A DNA stretch of 64,000 nt, taken from Entrophospora sp. SA101 (Eukaryota > Glomeromycota > Glomeromycetes > Entrophosporales > Entrophosporaceae). Where the stretch lies: assembly GCA_958430865.1 (NCBI GenBank), contig CAUDNR010004522.1, positions 84,161 to 148,160 on the forward strand, read 5' to 3'. The position numbers and the translations under genes are program-made. Below the pieces are notes generated by a model. The model made no database searches and was not told where the DNA came from. It saw only the letters and a list, made by a program, of their open reading frames with translations. Positions within the stretch are counted from its first letter, which is position 1. Every line of letters begins with the position of its first letter. This document shows, piece after piece, positions 24,447 through 35,317 of the stretch.

Positions 24447-27110
24447 TTCTGCATCATCATCAAAGTATTCGTTTCTACTGTCTGATCTTTTTACGGTCTT
24501 CTTGTATTTTCTTAATGTCTTCCATCATTTTTTGCAAATCTTCATCAGATAAAGCCATAAATGTGGGATTATCATTTAAATAATTCAGAGCCGCCTCCCG
24601 TTTTGCATAATTCCAACCTTTAACAACTTCTGACATAAGAGATGCAGTGGTTGTGGATGAATCTGGTGGTTTTGATCCATCCTCGTTATTAACAATACTA
24701 ATACTGAGTTGCTTTGATTTAGCACGTTCTTTTCTAACTTCTTCAGGATTATTAAATCGAAACACGTGAAAGTCTCCAAGAATGATACGAAATCCCGAAC
24801 TTAATTTTTCAGGTGCAGTTATACGCATTCCATTTACCATTGTTAAACTGTCTGTACATGGATGCAATGTTACAGAACCATCCTTATTTTCAAAGTAACA
24901 ATGTTCATCCATAATATTTTCACCACTCAAACGTATATCAGCCGGAGCTTCAGCTTCAGATTTGCCAACACGTGTTATACCATTTTTAATTTGATAAACT
25001 AAACATTCTGACATCAATGGATCTTCATTGAGATTGACAAGATGTGGGAGTTTCTTTAAAGGATGTACACCAACTGCATTTTTCTCCACCATAATGCCAA
25101 GCTCTTCCAAAGTTTTTTTACGTTCACGTTGAATCTCTTCAGTTTTACGCATTTTTTCTTGCCACGTTTCGTTAACTTCAGTCATCAATTTTTCAGAAGC
25201 GAGTATTTGATCAAGTAGTTCTTCTTTATTCTTCTTTATTTTATTACCATCCTTGTCCGTAAGTACAACAAATTGTTGAGAAGGTGGAAGATCTGCATCC
25301 TTACGTGATTCTCCTATTACGTCACTGATATTTGCATTAGGATCTATACCAAGCTTACCACGCAATAATTGTAATTCTTCTTTAAGTTCACGAATAAGTT
25401 TGGCATTAGGATCTTCGTTGACAACAGCCTTATTCTTAATACGTTTGGCTGCATCAGCATAACGAAGAGTGCTAAGGGTTTCATCATAATCAGCAGGTGA
25501 AATTGCAGCAATCATAGCAGTTTTAGAATTACCACCCAAACTGTCTTTTAATAGCCAAGTCAAAACCTAATAAATGATAAATAAAATAATAATAAATATA
25601 CAACATATAATATAAAAATTCTTCAATAAAACTTGATTAACTAATCATAACATACTGAATCTCTATATGGTACAAAACTATCGCCTTTCTTTCCTCCCTT
25701 TTTACCACCACCACCTGATGATTGTTCAGCTAAAGCAGAAATAACTTTACCCAATGTTGTTAAAGACTTGTTAATATTTGCTCCTTCTTTTAACCGTGCA
25801 CCTGTTGCACCAGTAGAATTTGCACGCTCAGAACCAGCTAAATCAACAAGACTGATAATAAAATGATAATATTATTATTGTTATTGAGAAAATAATTAAT
25901 AAATAAATCATTTGTATATTTTATAATCAATAAATAAATTGATTTTACCTGATGCGAGAAACTTTTTCAGTATCCATATTAGTTTCAGGGTCGTGACGTT
26001 TTTGAGTTACTAATAATGTGAATACAGCATGAGAACGACTTGAAGTCTCATTCATATTTGTTGCTGCCACTGTTCTTGCCTATAAAAGCCCCATAATGAA
26101 TTGGAAAATTTTTTCCATAAGGTTAATTCTAAAGTTTTTTAGTTTTTTTTTTAAAAAATATAATAATTATAATTTGTATATAAAATTACCTTATTACCCT
26201 CATCCATTAAATTTTCAATATCTTCAAAAGAATTAACAATCAATTTAGATAAATCTTCAACATATGGACCTAACAAAGGATGTTCTCTGACTTTAAGATT
26301 TCCTTTATTTTTAGGATTTAATAAATCTCTAACACGCTCATTATAAATTTCAATATATGAAACCTGAACTTGGTAAGTTAAATTTGGATCATTGGAATTA
26401 TCAATTCTTTTAAATAATTCAAAACATGTTAAAGGTATGATTCCTTTATCTTCACCATATCCCATCTTTTACCAAGTTCAATTTTAAATTTTTTTATAAA
26501 TAAAAATATTGGAAAAAATAACAAAAAAGATTTTGTGTATAATTAAATTTTTTCTTATACCATTGAATATGATTTTCCAGAACCAGTTTGACCATCTGAA
26601 TAAAGATTAAAAGAATGGTATTATTCTTATGAATTTATATAATAAATATGATAATTAATGAATGTTATGTGTGTGTGTATATTGCAAACAAACTTACAAG
26701 CAAAAATACAAGTATTGTATCCTCCAAAAGCATGGTTAAGTAAATCTTCCCCAAGATCATCATATAACATTGATTGAGTAGCATAAGTTGGATCCCTTTT
26801 GTCAAAAGACCAGTAAGACTTATCAAAAGTAAATGCTTTAACATCATCAGTATCATCAGGTCTGGTAATAATAGTTTGATTCCCCTCCGTTATGATGAGG
26901 CATTTTGCCCCTCGAGCAATTTCTATTAAAAAAAAAGTTTTTTTAATCATAATTATACTTGGAGAAGATTATTCTTTTAAATGATAGTTTTTACTCTAGC
27001 ATATCAATTCATCAACGAAAGATAACAGTTTTATGATGAGAGTTTATTTTCTTACCTCTTGAATTTAAAGGACGACATCTGACAACTACTTTTATATTTT
27101 CCCCGCTCAT
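24437..27110 (-). pseudogene. Kinesin-3 copy 3, truncated and mosaic
   Basis: Exons 27056-27110, 26698-26922, 26561-26595, 26190-26465, 25949-26079, 25656-25851 and 24475-25566 join to a 669-aa product with a complete motor (P-loop, switch I, switch II, K-loop), neck and FHA domain. It then stops at 24475. One extra A in the run at about 24491-24495 causes the stop. With the frame restored, homology would continue only to about 24440, so most of the tail is absent. From about 24690 to 26840 the copy appears identical to copy 2, introns included, while exon 2 and everything upstream match copy 1. If expressed it would give a tail-less motor able to compete with the full-length protein. Confidence 0.8.
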
Positions 27111-27340
27111 TTTGAAAATATGTAATTACGAGAAGACCATTGATAACACATATAGATAGAAGTCACACTAAATCCCATTTTACATATTGCAATACACAAA
27201 ATGCGTGTTACAGATAGAAAGAAAGTGTCAAGTCATAATCTTTAATTAAAAACAGAGTGAAGAGATTTTAAGTAAACATCCTCTTGTTGATATAATAATT
27301 GATCAAAGATTTAGTTCAAATATATAGCCCATCAAACATT

Positions 27341-27499
27341 ATGGTTAAAGTTAGCACCCGTAATGTAAAATTACGGCATTGCAGTGTTGCGACTCGTGTT
27401 GCAACAAATACAGCTTGGAAAGTCGGAATTTACGATATTGCAACTAACCGCAATACTTGTTATAAATATTTATGTAATAGTAATGTTACATTCAAATAA
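27341..27499 (+). CDS. 52-codon mini-ORF, second copy
   Basis: Same length and frame as 5631-5789, starting MVKVSTRNVKLRHCSVATR, with the same TATATAG block just upstream. See that entry for the caution on selection. Confidence 0.3.
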   Translation: MVKVSTRNVKLRHCSVATRVATNTAWKVGIYDIATNRNTCYKYLCNSNVTFK

Positions 27500-30012
27500 A
27501 AAGTAGATCACAATCCTTATTTTCTAGTTATCAATTTCTTTTCTCAAGAGTTTTATACCATTTCTCTTATAATAATTAAAGATGGATTTTGTTACTGATA
27601 ACAAAAACAAACTTGGTCCAAAGTACGTCAATTTGAAATTTATTAATATTGATTAAAATTTGGGGTGTTTGAATACAAATTTCTGATTGGCTAATTTGAA
27701 TTTCACGCGTGTTTCAGAATATTTTACATGTGGTAACCACCTTGGTAATGGACATTACCAAGATACATGTAAATCTATGTTTAAAGATACCATATCAAAT
27801 GTTTTATAATAATGATGTTTTTAAAAATGAAACAATATAAATAGAAAATTGGTTTGACTGCATCGTAATTATGTTGCAATACTATGTATAGTAATAGTTT
27901 TTATTTAATATGTAAAGTTGCGGGTATGTTGTAACATTTGATATTTGATTACAGAGGACAAGCTTAATCATTTTTTAACTTCTATGAAGTTATTGATGTT
28001 GGCCGAATTACTCGTCGCCGAAGTTAATTTTTTAAACTGAAATTATTTAATCTGAAATAAAAAATCAAATAGCAAGTTCCCAAGATTATGCATATAAAAT
28101 TACATGTTTCAATATTTTCTGGAACTTTGTCAATTAAAAATAAAAGAAATCCGTTTGCTTTCGAAAAAAAGTATATAAACCCTTTGATCAGACAGAACAT
28201 TATACTGCTTATCTTGAACAGTAATAATAAGCAAGCTGGCAAAGATATGTGAAACACATATTTTATTGTTTTTTATGTAAAATGCATTATTTTCTACACA
28301 CTGTAGCTCGAAAAGCAAAGAAGGGTTTGTTACTGTTATTCTTGGAATCAATTAAACAGACATCTGATAATGTGATTTACACGAGAACAGGTTTGGTATA
28401 AATATTGTTGCTAACAAAATTATCATTGATACATATAATGCAAGATAAATATGATTTAGTAAAAAATTATGCTAATAACAATATATTCAGAGGATGTACA
28501 CGCCAATGACAAGATTGACCAATCTCTTCAACTGGAGATACAAGATATATAACCGGAATTTCAGCACGCGATAGTATTAGTAATACTCTTTTAATACTGA
28601 TGGCTGGAGGTTGTATAATGATGATGTGACAAGGGAAATAATTTATTATTAGGGGTGTATATGATTTTGAAAGTAGTTCTCTGGGTCCAGCTCACTCTGG
28701 ACTTGATTACGAAATTATGAGATGGATAAAGATGAAGGTACAAAATAGACAATACAGCCTTGGAAAACAACAACTGCTGAATCAGGTCCTGTTGTTTCTA
28801 TGAATAGTGTCCCAGTTTTACCTATTGGTTTGCCTGTTTGTGTAAGTAGTATTGTAAGTGGGGTTAATTGTGATATTATTGAATTATCTCTAGGGAATTT
28901 TATAAAGTAAATACTGTTGGGGCGAATGTATGGAATAGCAGAAGCCCTGTATATAATGCACACACAGTTACAGCAATTGGTATTGTGGAAGGTGTCCTTT
29001 TTGATGACCACCCACTATTTCAATCTATTCAAACAATTATGTTTATAATGGAACAAGAGATTTCCTCTTAAAATCAACATGTTATGATACTATGTCCACC
29101 TAAGGGTGGGGTAGATTGGCTGGACACTCAGTTTAGAAATATCTTGAAAATAAAACATGTTATCATGTCGAATTTTCACCCAAATACACCCCTATACTTG
29201 ATTGGCTAATTTCAATTTCCCAGGACACAAGATAATAAGAAAATATAATAATAAATTTGTTGTGACGCGAATTTAATTATAATTCGTTGTAGTTTGGAAC
29301 ATAATGAAATGCATTTCATTAAAAATGAAAGGCAAGACAGACTTTAACATAATATTATCAATTGAATGTGATTAATAAATTTTAAATTAATACAATTGTG
29401 ACCTATTTATTATAAATGAATAATAAAAAAAAAATTAGTTCTTGAAAATTTATTATTATTATTATTATTATTATTATATTATAAATTTTATCAGATATCA
29501 TTAAATAATAATTCTCATCATGCAATCTATTTCTGATTTAGGCGATTATATATCATCATAAATTTAACAGAGAAACATTGAAAGGAGAAAAATTTGAAAA
29601 TAAATCATTTACCTTAAATATTAATTGCGCCTAAAAAATCAAATAAACAGATATTTGTTAAATAATTATTTAAAGTGTTTAGAAATAATTTATTTATTAA
29701 TTTCAAGATTTTAAATTATCTATTGGAATTGCTAAATAAAATTTCCTTTATCATTATTATAACGAATCAAAATCCAGACTAAAAAAAATCAAAATTTGAT
29801 TTTTTGTATAATTACCAGTGAGTAAAGGAATTAACTCTTTACGATATTTAAAATTTCATCATCTGAAGAAGGAGAAAAAATGAAAAGAAGAAAAAACTAA
29901 TAATCTTGTTAAAAAAATTATGTTTATCTATCCATGGGAAGATATTCATTGTAATGATTGATTACCTTAATTTTCTAAAAAAAATTTTTTAATAATAAAT
30001 AATATATTAATG
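27500..30012. other. Duplicated flank of kinesin copy 3
   Basis: Matches 5790-7973 from about 28070 on, including the degenerate coding-like block at 28500-29170. The part 27575-28070 is specific to this copy and holds the palindrome CTTGGTAATGGACATTACCA. No intact gene. Confidence 0.55.
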
Positions 30013-30245
30013 TTATTTTTTCCCGTTGTTGCCATCATCATCATCATCGTCATCATCATTTCCTTTAATCCAGACATCTACAGCTTTTTTAACATTTTCT
30101 TGAACTAAATGAACTGCAACCATACATTGTGCACTATGATAAAATTTTCTAAAGAATGAAAATTGTGTTCCATCTGACCAAGATTCAAATTATCTTTTAG
30201 CTAATTGAAATCCTGGTGTGAATGCTCTTTTTATTACACGAGTCA
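30013..30245 (-). pseudogene. Duplicated last exon of the 281-aa gene
   Basis: Corresponds to exon 3 at 7974-8206 including its acceptor AG. A Tyr codon has become TAA at 30190-30192, and exons 1 and 2 are absent because the duplication ends at 30299. Confidence 0.85.
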
Positions 30246-30299
30246 CTGAAAAATTTTTTTTGAATTCACATATATATATATATATATATGTGAGATTTA

Positions 30300-30330
30300 C
30301 AGTGTGGGACAAAAAAAACTGGAATTAGAA
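30300..30330. mobile_element. End of a Tc1/mariner-like element
   Basis: Homology with 8221-8252 ends at a TA (30298-30299), followed by CAGTGTGGGACAAAAAAAAC, a Tc1-type terminal repeat. The partner end was not found in the window. This element sits exactly at the end of the segmental duplication. Confidence 0.5.
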
Positions 30331-30745
30331 AATTGTTCATCACAATGTAACTAGTGGACAAAATCACATGAAATTTTTATTATTGGAAGTTGAAATATTA
30401 AAAACTATTGTATCACTCCTTACTAATAGACATTTGGGTTCATTACATCTTTACCAAGTTTATTTCATCAATTACTCAAACATTGAAATTTTTTCAACAG
30501 GAAAAACCAGTACGTATTTCCCTTTATTGAAAGTCAACTACAAAACCTATCAGCGCATATACATTTCACTCTCTCTATAACGGCCTGACTGATTTGGCAA
30601 AAAAAGGCCGTATAGAGAGGGACCGTTATAGAGAGTTTGCAGATCATAGTCATGTGATAAATTATAACAAAGATTTTTATTTTATACAATAAAATATATT
30701 TAAAAAAAATGATCTTATTATTGTTCTTATTAATCTATTTTTTCA

Positions 30746-31103
30746 ATGTATCAACAACCGACCACAAACAATATGTCTCAAACTGGATCAATGAGACCAA
30801 CACCACCAAGACCACAACAATTACAACCACCTCCAATGAGACAAGATATGGAAAGTGAGGTGTGATAGTATCATACAATGGGAAAAAGAAACAGGAATTA
30901 CAATGGAGCAGAAAGTTAACAGTAATAATAATAATAATAACAACAGTAGAAATAGTAGTAATATTAGATCTATTAATAGAGACAATAATGAGGATAACAA
31001 CAACAACACTAATAATAATACTAGTAATAGAAGTAGGAACTTTAGTAATAGTAGCAATAGAAATAGAAATGAAATTGTAACAAATTATTATGTAAACATA
31101 TGT
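30746..31103 (+). pseudogene. Fragment of a Pro/Gln- and Asn/Ser-rich gene
   Basis: ATG at 30746 reads MYQQPTTNNMSQTGSMRPT and a PPRPQQLQPPP stretch, stopping at TGA after 39 codons. A one-base shift then leads into 30855-31100 reading an Asn/Ser/Arg-rich tract. It looks like the N-terminal part of a regulatory protein, cut off by the SINE. Function unknown. Confidence 0.4.
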
Positions 31104-31336
31104 ACTGAAAACCTAATTTTATTTAATAAAAGAGTGGAATTGAGCTATGGCGATGCCATGGATCAGTAGGTCTGGACCGCCATATCCATTCAAGGTGGCA
31201 GGTCACAGTTTTGGGTAGTGGGTCACACCACTATCCACGACTGAATCAAACATTGTACGATTAACCCATTCCAAGAATGGCATGATCATCATAAAATGTT
31301 TGGTCAGACCTCACTCAGCAAAAAAAAAAAAAAAAA
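31104..31336 (+). mobile_element. SINE-like retroposon, copy A
   Basis: About 217 bases from ACTGAAAACCTAATTTTATT to CTCACTCAGC followed by a 16-base poly-A tail. The body matches 44926-45141 essentially base for base, while the flanks differ completely. The body is GC-richer than its surroundings and contains short hairpins (ATGGC-GAT-GCCAT; TAGTG..CACTA). I see no clear polymerase III A and B boxes. No ORF. Confidence 0.75.
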
Positions 31337-31815
31337 TAAGTGAAATAAATGAAACTAAATTATTTATAATTTGCATACTTATTCAATATTAAAAAGGCTA
31401 TGAGTTAAAATCAATTTTTTTAATTTTTCTTTTAAGACTTTTCAGTAATTTAAAATCGTCATCATTTAATTCTGATTGTTGGTCAAGTAAAATATGGTCT
31501 TTATATACGTTTTGAAATATTTATGAAGCCATAAGGAGGTTGACTTTTCTTATGTCATGCTTACAAAGAATTATTACAGCAAAACTTATGAAGTCATAAT
31601 GACATTCTTCTTTTTTATGATCCTTCAAATACGAATAATATATTGTGACTGCAAAGGATGAATTAATGTTGACAAATGGATTTATGTTTATAATAATAAA
31701 TGTATTGTGACAATAAACGCGTTCGAATTATTAATATTTAATAATTGAGCGTGACACACTGAATTTCTTAATTTGGCAATGATTACCTCAGATCATGATC
31801 GTCGGCCGTTATAGA
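31337..31815. other. Interior of the pogo-like element, no gene seen
   Basis: AT-rich sequence between the SINE tail and the hAT remnant. Nothing recognised. Confidence 0.4.
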
Positions 31816-31819
31816 CATA

Positions 31820-33010
31820 GGTTGAGTCGGTTCGGTTCGGTTTAAAAACCGGTTTGAACCGCGGTTTGTCGATCATATACTAAAATCTGATTGGCCAATT
31901 TTAATAACCGTTGTTGATCACATACTTTAAATATGAGTGGTTAATTTTAAACAACGATTTTTAATATAATATACATGCAATACTTTTTACTGTAAGCTCT
32001 GATTTTGTAAAGATTGACGTGTTGGTAAGATATACCATGAATCAAAGATATTGCATAAATTTTTAAACCAAAAATTTCCTACAACTGAGAATGGCATTTG
32101 GAACCCAACAATAAAATTAATAACAGCATCTGTACATTCTTTTATTCTTTTATTATCATTTTCTTTATATGGTTTTTGTAATTGATTTGTTGTAGAAAGA
32201 ATATTACTATGTTCTTTTGTTAAATGATCCATAAGTGGTCGTGTTGATGATTTTTTTGCATAATTTTTTTCACATAAACTACAAACAATTCCTATAACTT
32301 CATTTTGACTATTATATTTTTTATACATAAAATTCCAAACCGCAGATGTTGTTTTACTTTTATTACTTAAAGATATATTTTCTATTGTAGGAGGTGAGCA
32401 AATATTATTAGTTGAAGATAGACTTTCAAATATTTGTTATACATATGTAAACTCGATAAGTCGGTCACTCGATAAGTCAGTTTACTCGATAAGTCGGCCA
32501 AAAATTTTCACCTCATTTTCTTAATATTTAAGTAATTTAATTTGATAAGTCGGTTTACTTGATAAGTCGGTCATATGAGCTCACCCCCACATGACCGACT
32601 TATCGAGTTTACATATGTATTATCTAAAATAGAGTCATTGCCGTCATTGTCATCATCATTTTCTTGTTCTGTTAATTTCAAACTCAGGAAGATAATTATT
32701 GTTGTTGTCAGAAAAATCATTGTCATTGGACATTATATGTAAAGGATTACTTCAAAAACGAATTAAACACTTTCTTACAAATATTTTAATTGTAGTAAAA
32801 ATATTATTTATTCTATTTATAAACAGACAGATAATCTCATCTATCCAAATGTTTCTAAACTTAATAGTAAAAATAAATAAATAAATTGTTTGACTATAAT
32901 GTTTAGACTATTTCTTCTTTATTTTATTTAAAATCGTTACATTTATCATGATTAAGATTTAATGTAAATCAGATCGACAAACCGCGGTTCAACCACGGTT
33001 GAGTCAGCTG
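31820..33010 (-). mobile_element. hAT-derived insertion with BED-finger remnant
   Basis: Inverted repeats GAACCGCGGTTTGTCGATC (left, about 31857-31875) and its reverse complement (right, about 32972-32990) bound the unit. Inside, on the minus strand, 31987-32735 encodes the N terminus of a hAT transposase: MSNDNDFSDNNNN start, a BED-like finger (CSLCEKNY..DHLTKEH) and part of the next domain. A frameshift and a MITE break it, and the catalytic half is absent. Confidence 0.65.
32441..32618. mobile_element. TA-target MITE inside the hAT remnant (178 bp)
   Basis: Perfect 26-base inverted repeats starting ACATATGTAAACTCGATAAG. The internal sequence consists largely of further ACTCGATAAGTCGGTC units. 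Related ends occur alone at about 33768-33793. Confidence 0.8.
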
Positions 33011-33196
33011 TTAAACATTCTTATATAGACAACATATAAAACATTTCAAGGGCAGGCCGTTATACACTATAGGAAATTTAATTACGAAAACCGTTATAGA
33101 GTAAGGTTTTTATATAGTAAAATTTGGGTTCTGATTCACAGTGCGTTATAGAATGGAGGTCGTTATAGAAAGGGCCGTTATAGAGAGAGTGAACTG

Positions 33197-33490
33197 TATA
33201 TATAGAAAATAACATGTTTGCAACAAATTTTTTTACCTTGGATCCAATAATCACTAATTGTCATTTTCAACCAAATGAGTTTTAACCTATATTTCCAAAA
33301 TGTATTTCATGAAAAGTTTGCAGCACATATTCCTCTCATCTTGGATGTCCTCTTTTCGCGCATATCAAATTTTAATCAAAAATTTATTCAATATAACACG
33401 AAAAGATATAAAGAAATAAACAATCTTTATGATTTATTAAGCGAATGGGCCATTTATTGTAGATCCATATTTAAATATAATTGCAGCGTT
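33197..33490 (+). other. Spacer with an unrecognised 76-codon ORF
   Basis: An ORF at 33275-33505 starts MSFNLYFQNVFHEKF; its end runs into the adjacent MITE. No domain recognised. Could be a gene scrap. Confidence 0.2.
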
Positions 33491-33615
33491 TTGTTGCAAT
33501 TTTGATGGGTGCCTAAATTATTTTCAGGCTTGAAAATCATGACTAAACCAATATTTAGACTTTGGACATTTTGACAAGCCTGAAAATTTTTAGACACCCA
33601 TCAAAATTGCAACAA
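33491..33615. mobile_element. Foldback MITE (125 bp)
   Basis: Inverted arms of about 45 bases (TTGTTGCAATTTTGATGGGT at the left) separated by about 35 bases. As RNA it would form a near-complete hairpin. Confidence 0.75.
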
Positions 33616-33767
33616 CTTTTATCCAGCGTGGCGTGCCATAATACATTGGTAATTTTCTAAATTTGCATTAGTTACACGCCGAAATTTATACACTGGTGAC
33701 GATCCCTGCAAAACATATAATGCATTATTACATTAAAATTTTCACCAGTTACAATCCTTGTGACATA

Positions 33768-33793
33768 CACATGTAAACTCGATAAGTCGGTCA
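33768..33793. repeat. Solo terminal repeat of the GATAAGTCGG MITE family
   Basis: CATGTAAACTCGATAAGTCG followed by GTC matches the end of the MITE at 32441-32618. No partner end nearby. Confidence 0.6.
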
Positions 33794-34366
33794 TTACTTA
33801 TATTATCAAGTACAATTGGTTGCTGCGTCCGATTACATGTATGTATATTGACATATTATGCAAAAACTCCCCCATTTTAATTATTAATATCACATAATTA
33901 TGTGAATTATGTGAATTACGTGAAATTTGTGAATCACAAAAAATCATCGACCCTGTTTTCCATCTATCAGATTCAGATTTTTCCGCGAAATTTTTGACTT
34001 AATTAGATATATTATTTAACATCTTAAACAGACTGACAGTATATAGAAAATTCAGAAAGAACAATTTGTCGTAAAAAAGCACGAAAAGCCGCAAATACAA
34101 TGTACATATCATTTGTTATTAGCATTAATAGTATAATATTATCGATTATGGTAATAATTTCAAATTCACTATGTATGTATGTATCTGATTAACATCAGAA
34201 AATGTTAAAGCAACGTGCAAGCAAAAATTATTTCATGCTGGGAAGAAAGCAATTTTCGTTTTATTACTTATTTATAAAATAATGATAAAATCCTAAAACA
34301 TCCTAAATTCAAACTTATTTCCTGAGATAATAAATAATAAATGATCTTGTTACATGGACTTATTAA
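33794..34366. other. Intergenic, nothing recognised
   Basis: AT-rich, 3' side of the minus-strand gene ending at 34367. Confidence 0.5.
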
Positions 34367-35317
34367 TTATTCTAATTCAAGTCTTTGTGTAATATTTTTA
34401 CATTCTTCGACTGTTTCCTTCCATTGTCTTTCAAGCCGTCTAAGGATTAATTTGTTGGGACGAGATTTACGTTCACTGGAAACTTCGAATTTCTCAATAA
34501 GCCTTTCTAATTTATCAGCATTCTTATTCCAGAAAAATTCAAGATTTTTTAATACTGAAATTATCGAAAAGACGCTATCTTGTATACTTTCTGACATGTA
34601 GTGAATTTGTTTTCCACTTAATCCATCAGGAACTTTTTTATTTTTTATAAAAGCAGATTCTACGGAACGTGAGGCCACCCTAGATAACCCAACTACCGCT
34701 GCGCCTGCACCTGCTGCTGCACTTGCTGCTGCTGCACTTGATTTCACTGCTACCGCTGCTACTGCTGTTGCCGCCGCCGGTGCACTGATTAATAAGTAAA
34801 TTCCGCCTACAATAAACATGGTTGTTGTTAGTCCTTTCATTACTTTTAAAACTTTTTCCCTTGATTCAGCGTTTTTTAAGTCATCATCATACTTTAAATT
34901 TGTCATATCTTTCACGCCAAATTCTGTTCCTTTATCATAAACGGTTGTCATACCTTCATTGAGAGATTTAATTTTGGAGTTGGTACCTTCTATTGTCGTT
35001 TTAAGTCTTTTGGCATCATTCAAAAGTAAATTCAAATCATCTAATATATCTTCATTAGAAATTGACTCATTATTACAAGATTCAAAAAATTCCATTAACT
35101 CTTTACCAAGACCAACCAAATTGTCACAATGGGAGATTGATTCGATAACAATCGAATCGGATGCCAATCTACGCTGCTCAACTGTCTGGAATTTTGTGCT
35201 TTCAAAAAATCCATTATTAGATTCCAAAGTCACCCTCCTAGCACTTCTAAGAAATATTATTGACCTTACAAACGTGTCAGATAAATCTCCTATGTGTGGA
35301 TTTGGATATGTCTTCAT
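34367..35317 (-). CDS. Alpha-helical protein with central hydrophobic hairpin, 316 aa
   Basis: Single-exon ORF from ATG 35317. Long amphipathic helices at about residues 50-160 and 240-315 flank a hydrophobic Ala/Gly/Val-rich stretch at about 163-211, which could form a membrane hairpin. No signal peptide. This layout recalls two helical stalks with a membrane-inserting hairpin as in the ClyA/HBL-type superfamily, but it also fits ordinary membrane-anchored coiled-coil proteins. The Ala-rich hairpin has a GC-rich codon run (GCTGCTGC) unlike its surroundings. I do not recognise the family, and function is unknown. Confidence 0.65.
   Translation of the reverse strand: MKTYPNPHIGDLSDTFVRSIIFLRSARRVTLESNNGFFESTKFQTVEQRRLASDSIVIESISHCDNLVGLGKELMEFFESCNNESISNEDILDDLNLLLNDAKRLKTTIEGTNSKIKSLNEGMTTVYDKGTEFGVKDMTNLKYDDDLKNAESREKVLKVMKGLTTTMFIVGGIYLLISAPAAATAVAAVAVKSSAAAASAAAGAGAAVVGLSRVASRSVESAFIKNKKVPDGLSGKQIHYMSESIQDSVFSIISVLKNLEFFWNKNADKLERLIEKFEVSSERKSRPNKLILRRLERQWKETVEECKNITQRLELE

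Larger units (their letters stand above)
30562..33196. mobile_element. Pogo/Tigger-like element filled with nested insertions
   Basis: Both ends carry CACTCTCTCTATAACGGCC in inverted orientation and are bounded by TA (30560-30561 and 33197-33198). Subterminal GGCCGTTATAGAGAG-type repeats occur at 30608-30650 and 33050-33190. No pogo transposase is visible. The interior holds a captured gene fragment, a SINE and a hAT remnant that itself holds a MITE. Confidence 0.7.

Noticed and set aside
31104..31336. SINE body as a tRNA, 5S or other housekeeping RNA gene
   Set aside because: No cloverleaf or clear A and B boxes, and the poly-A tail with two dispersed copies fits a retroposon better.
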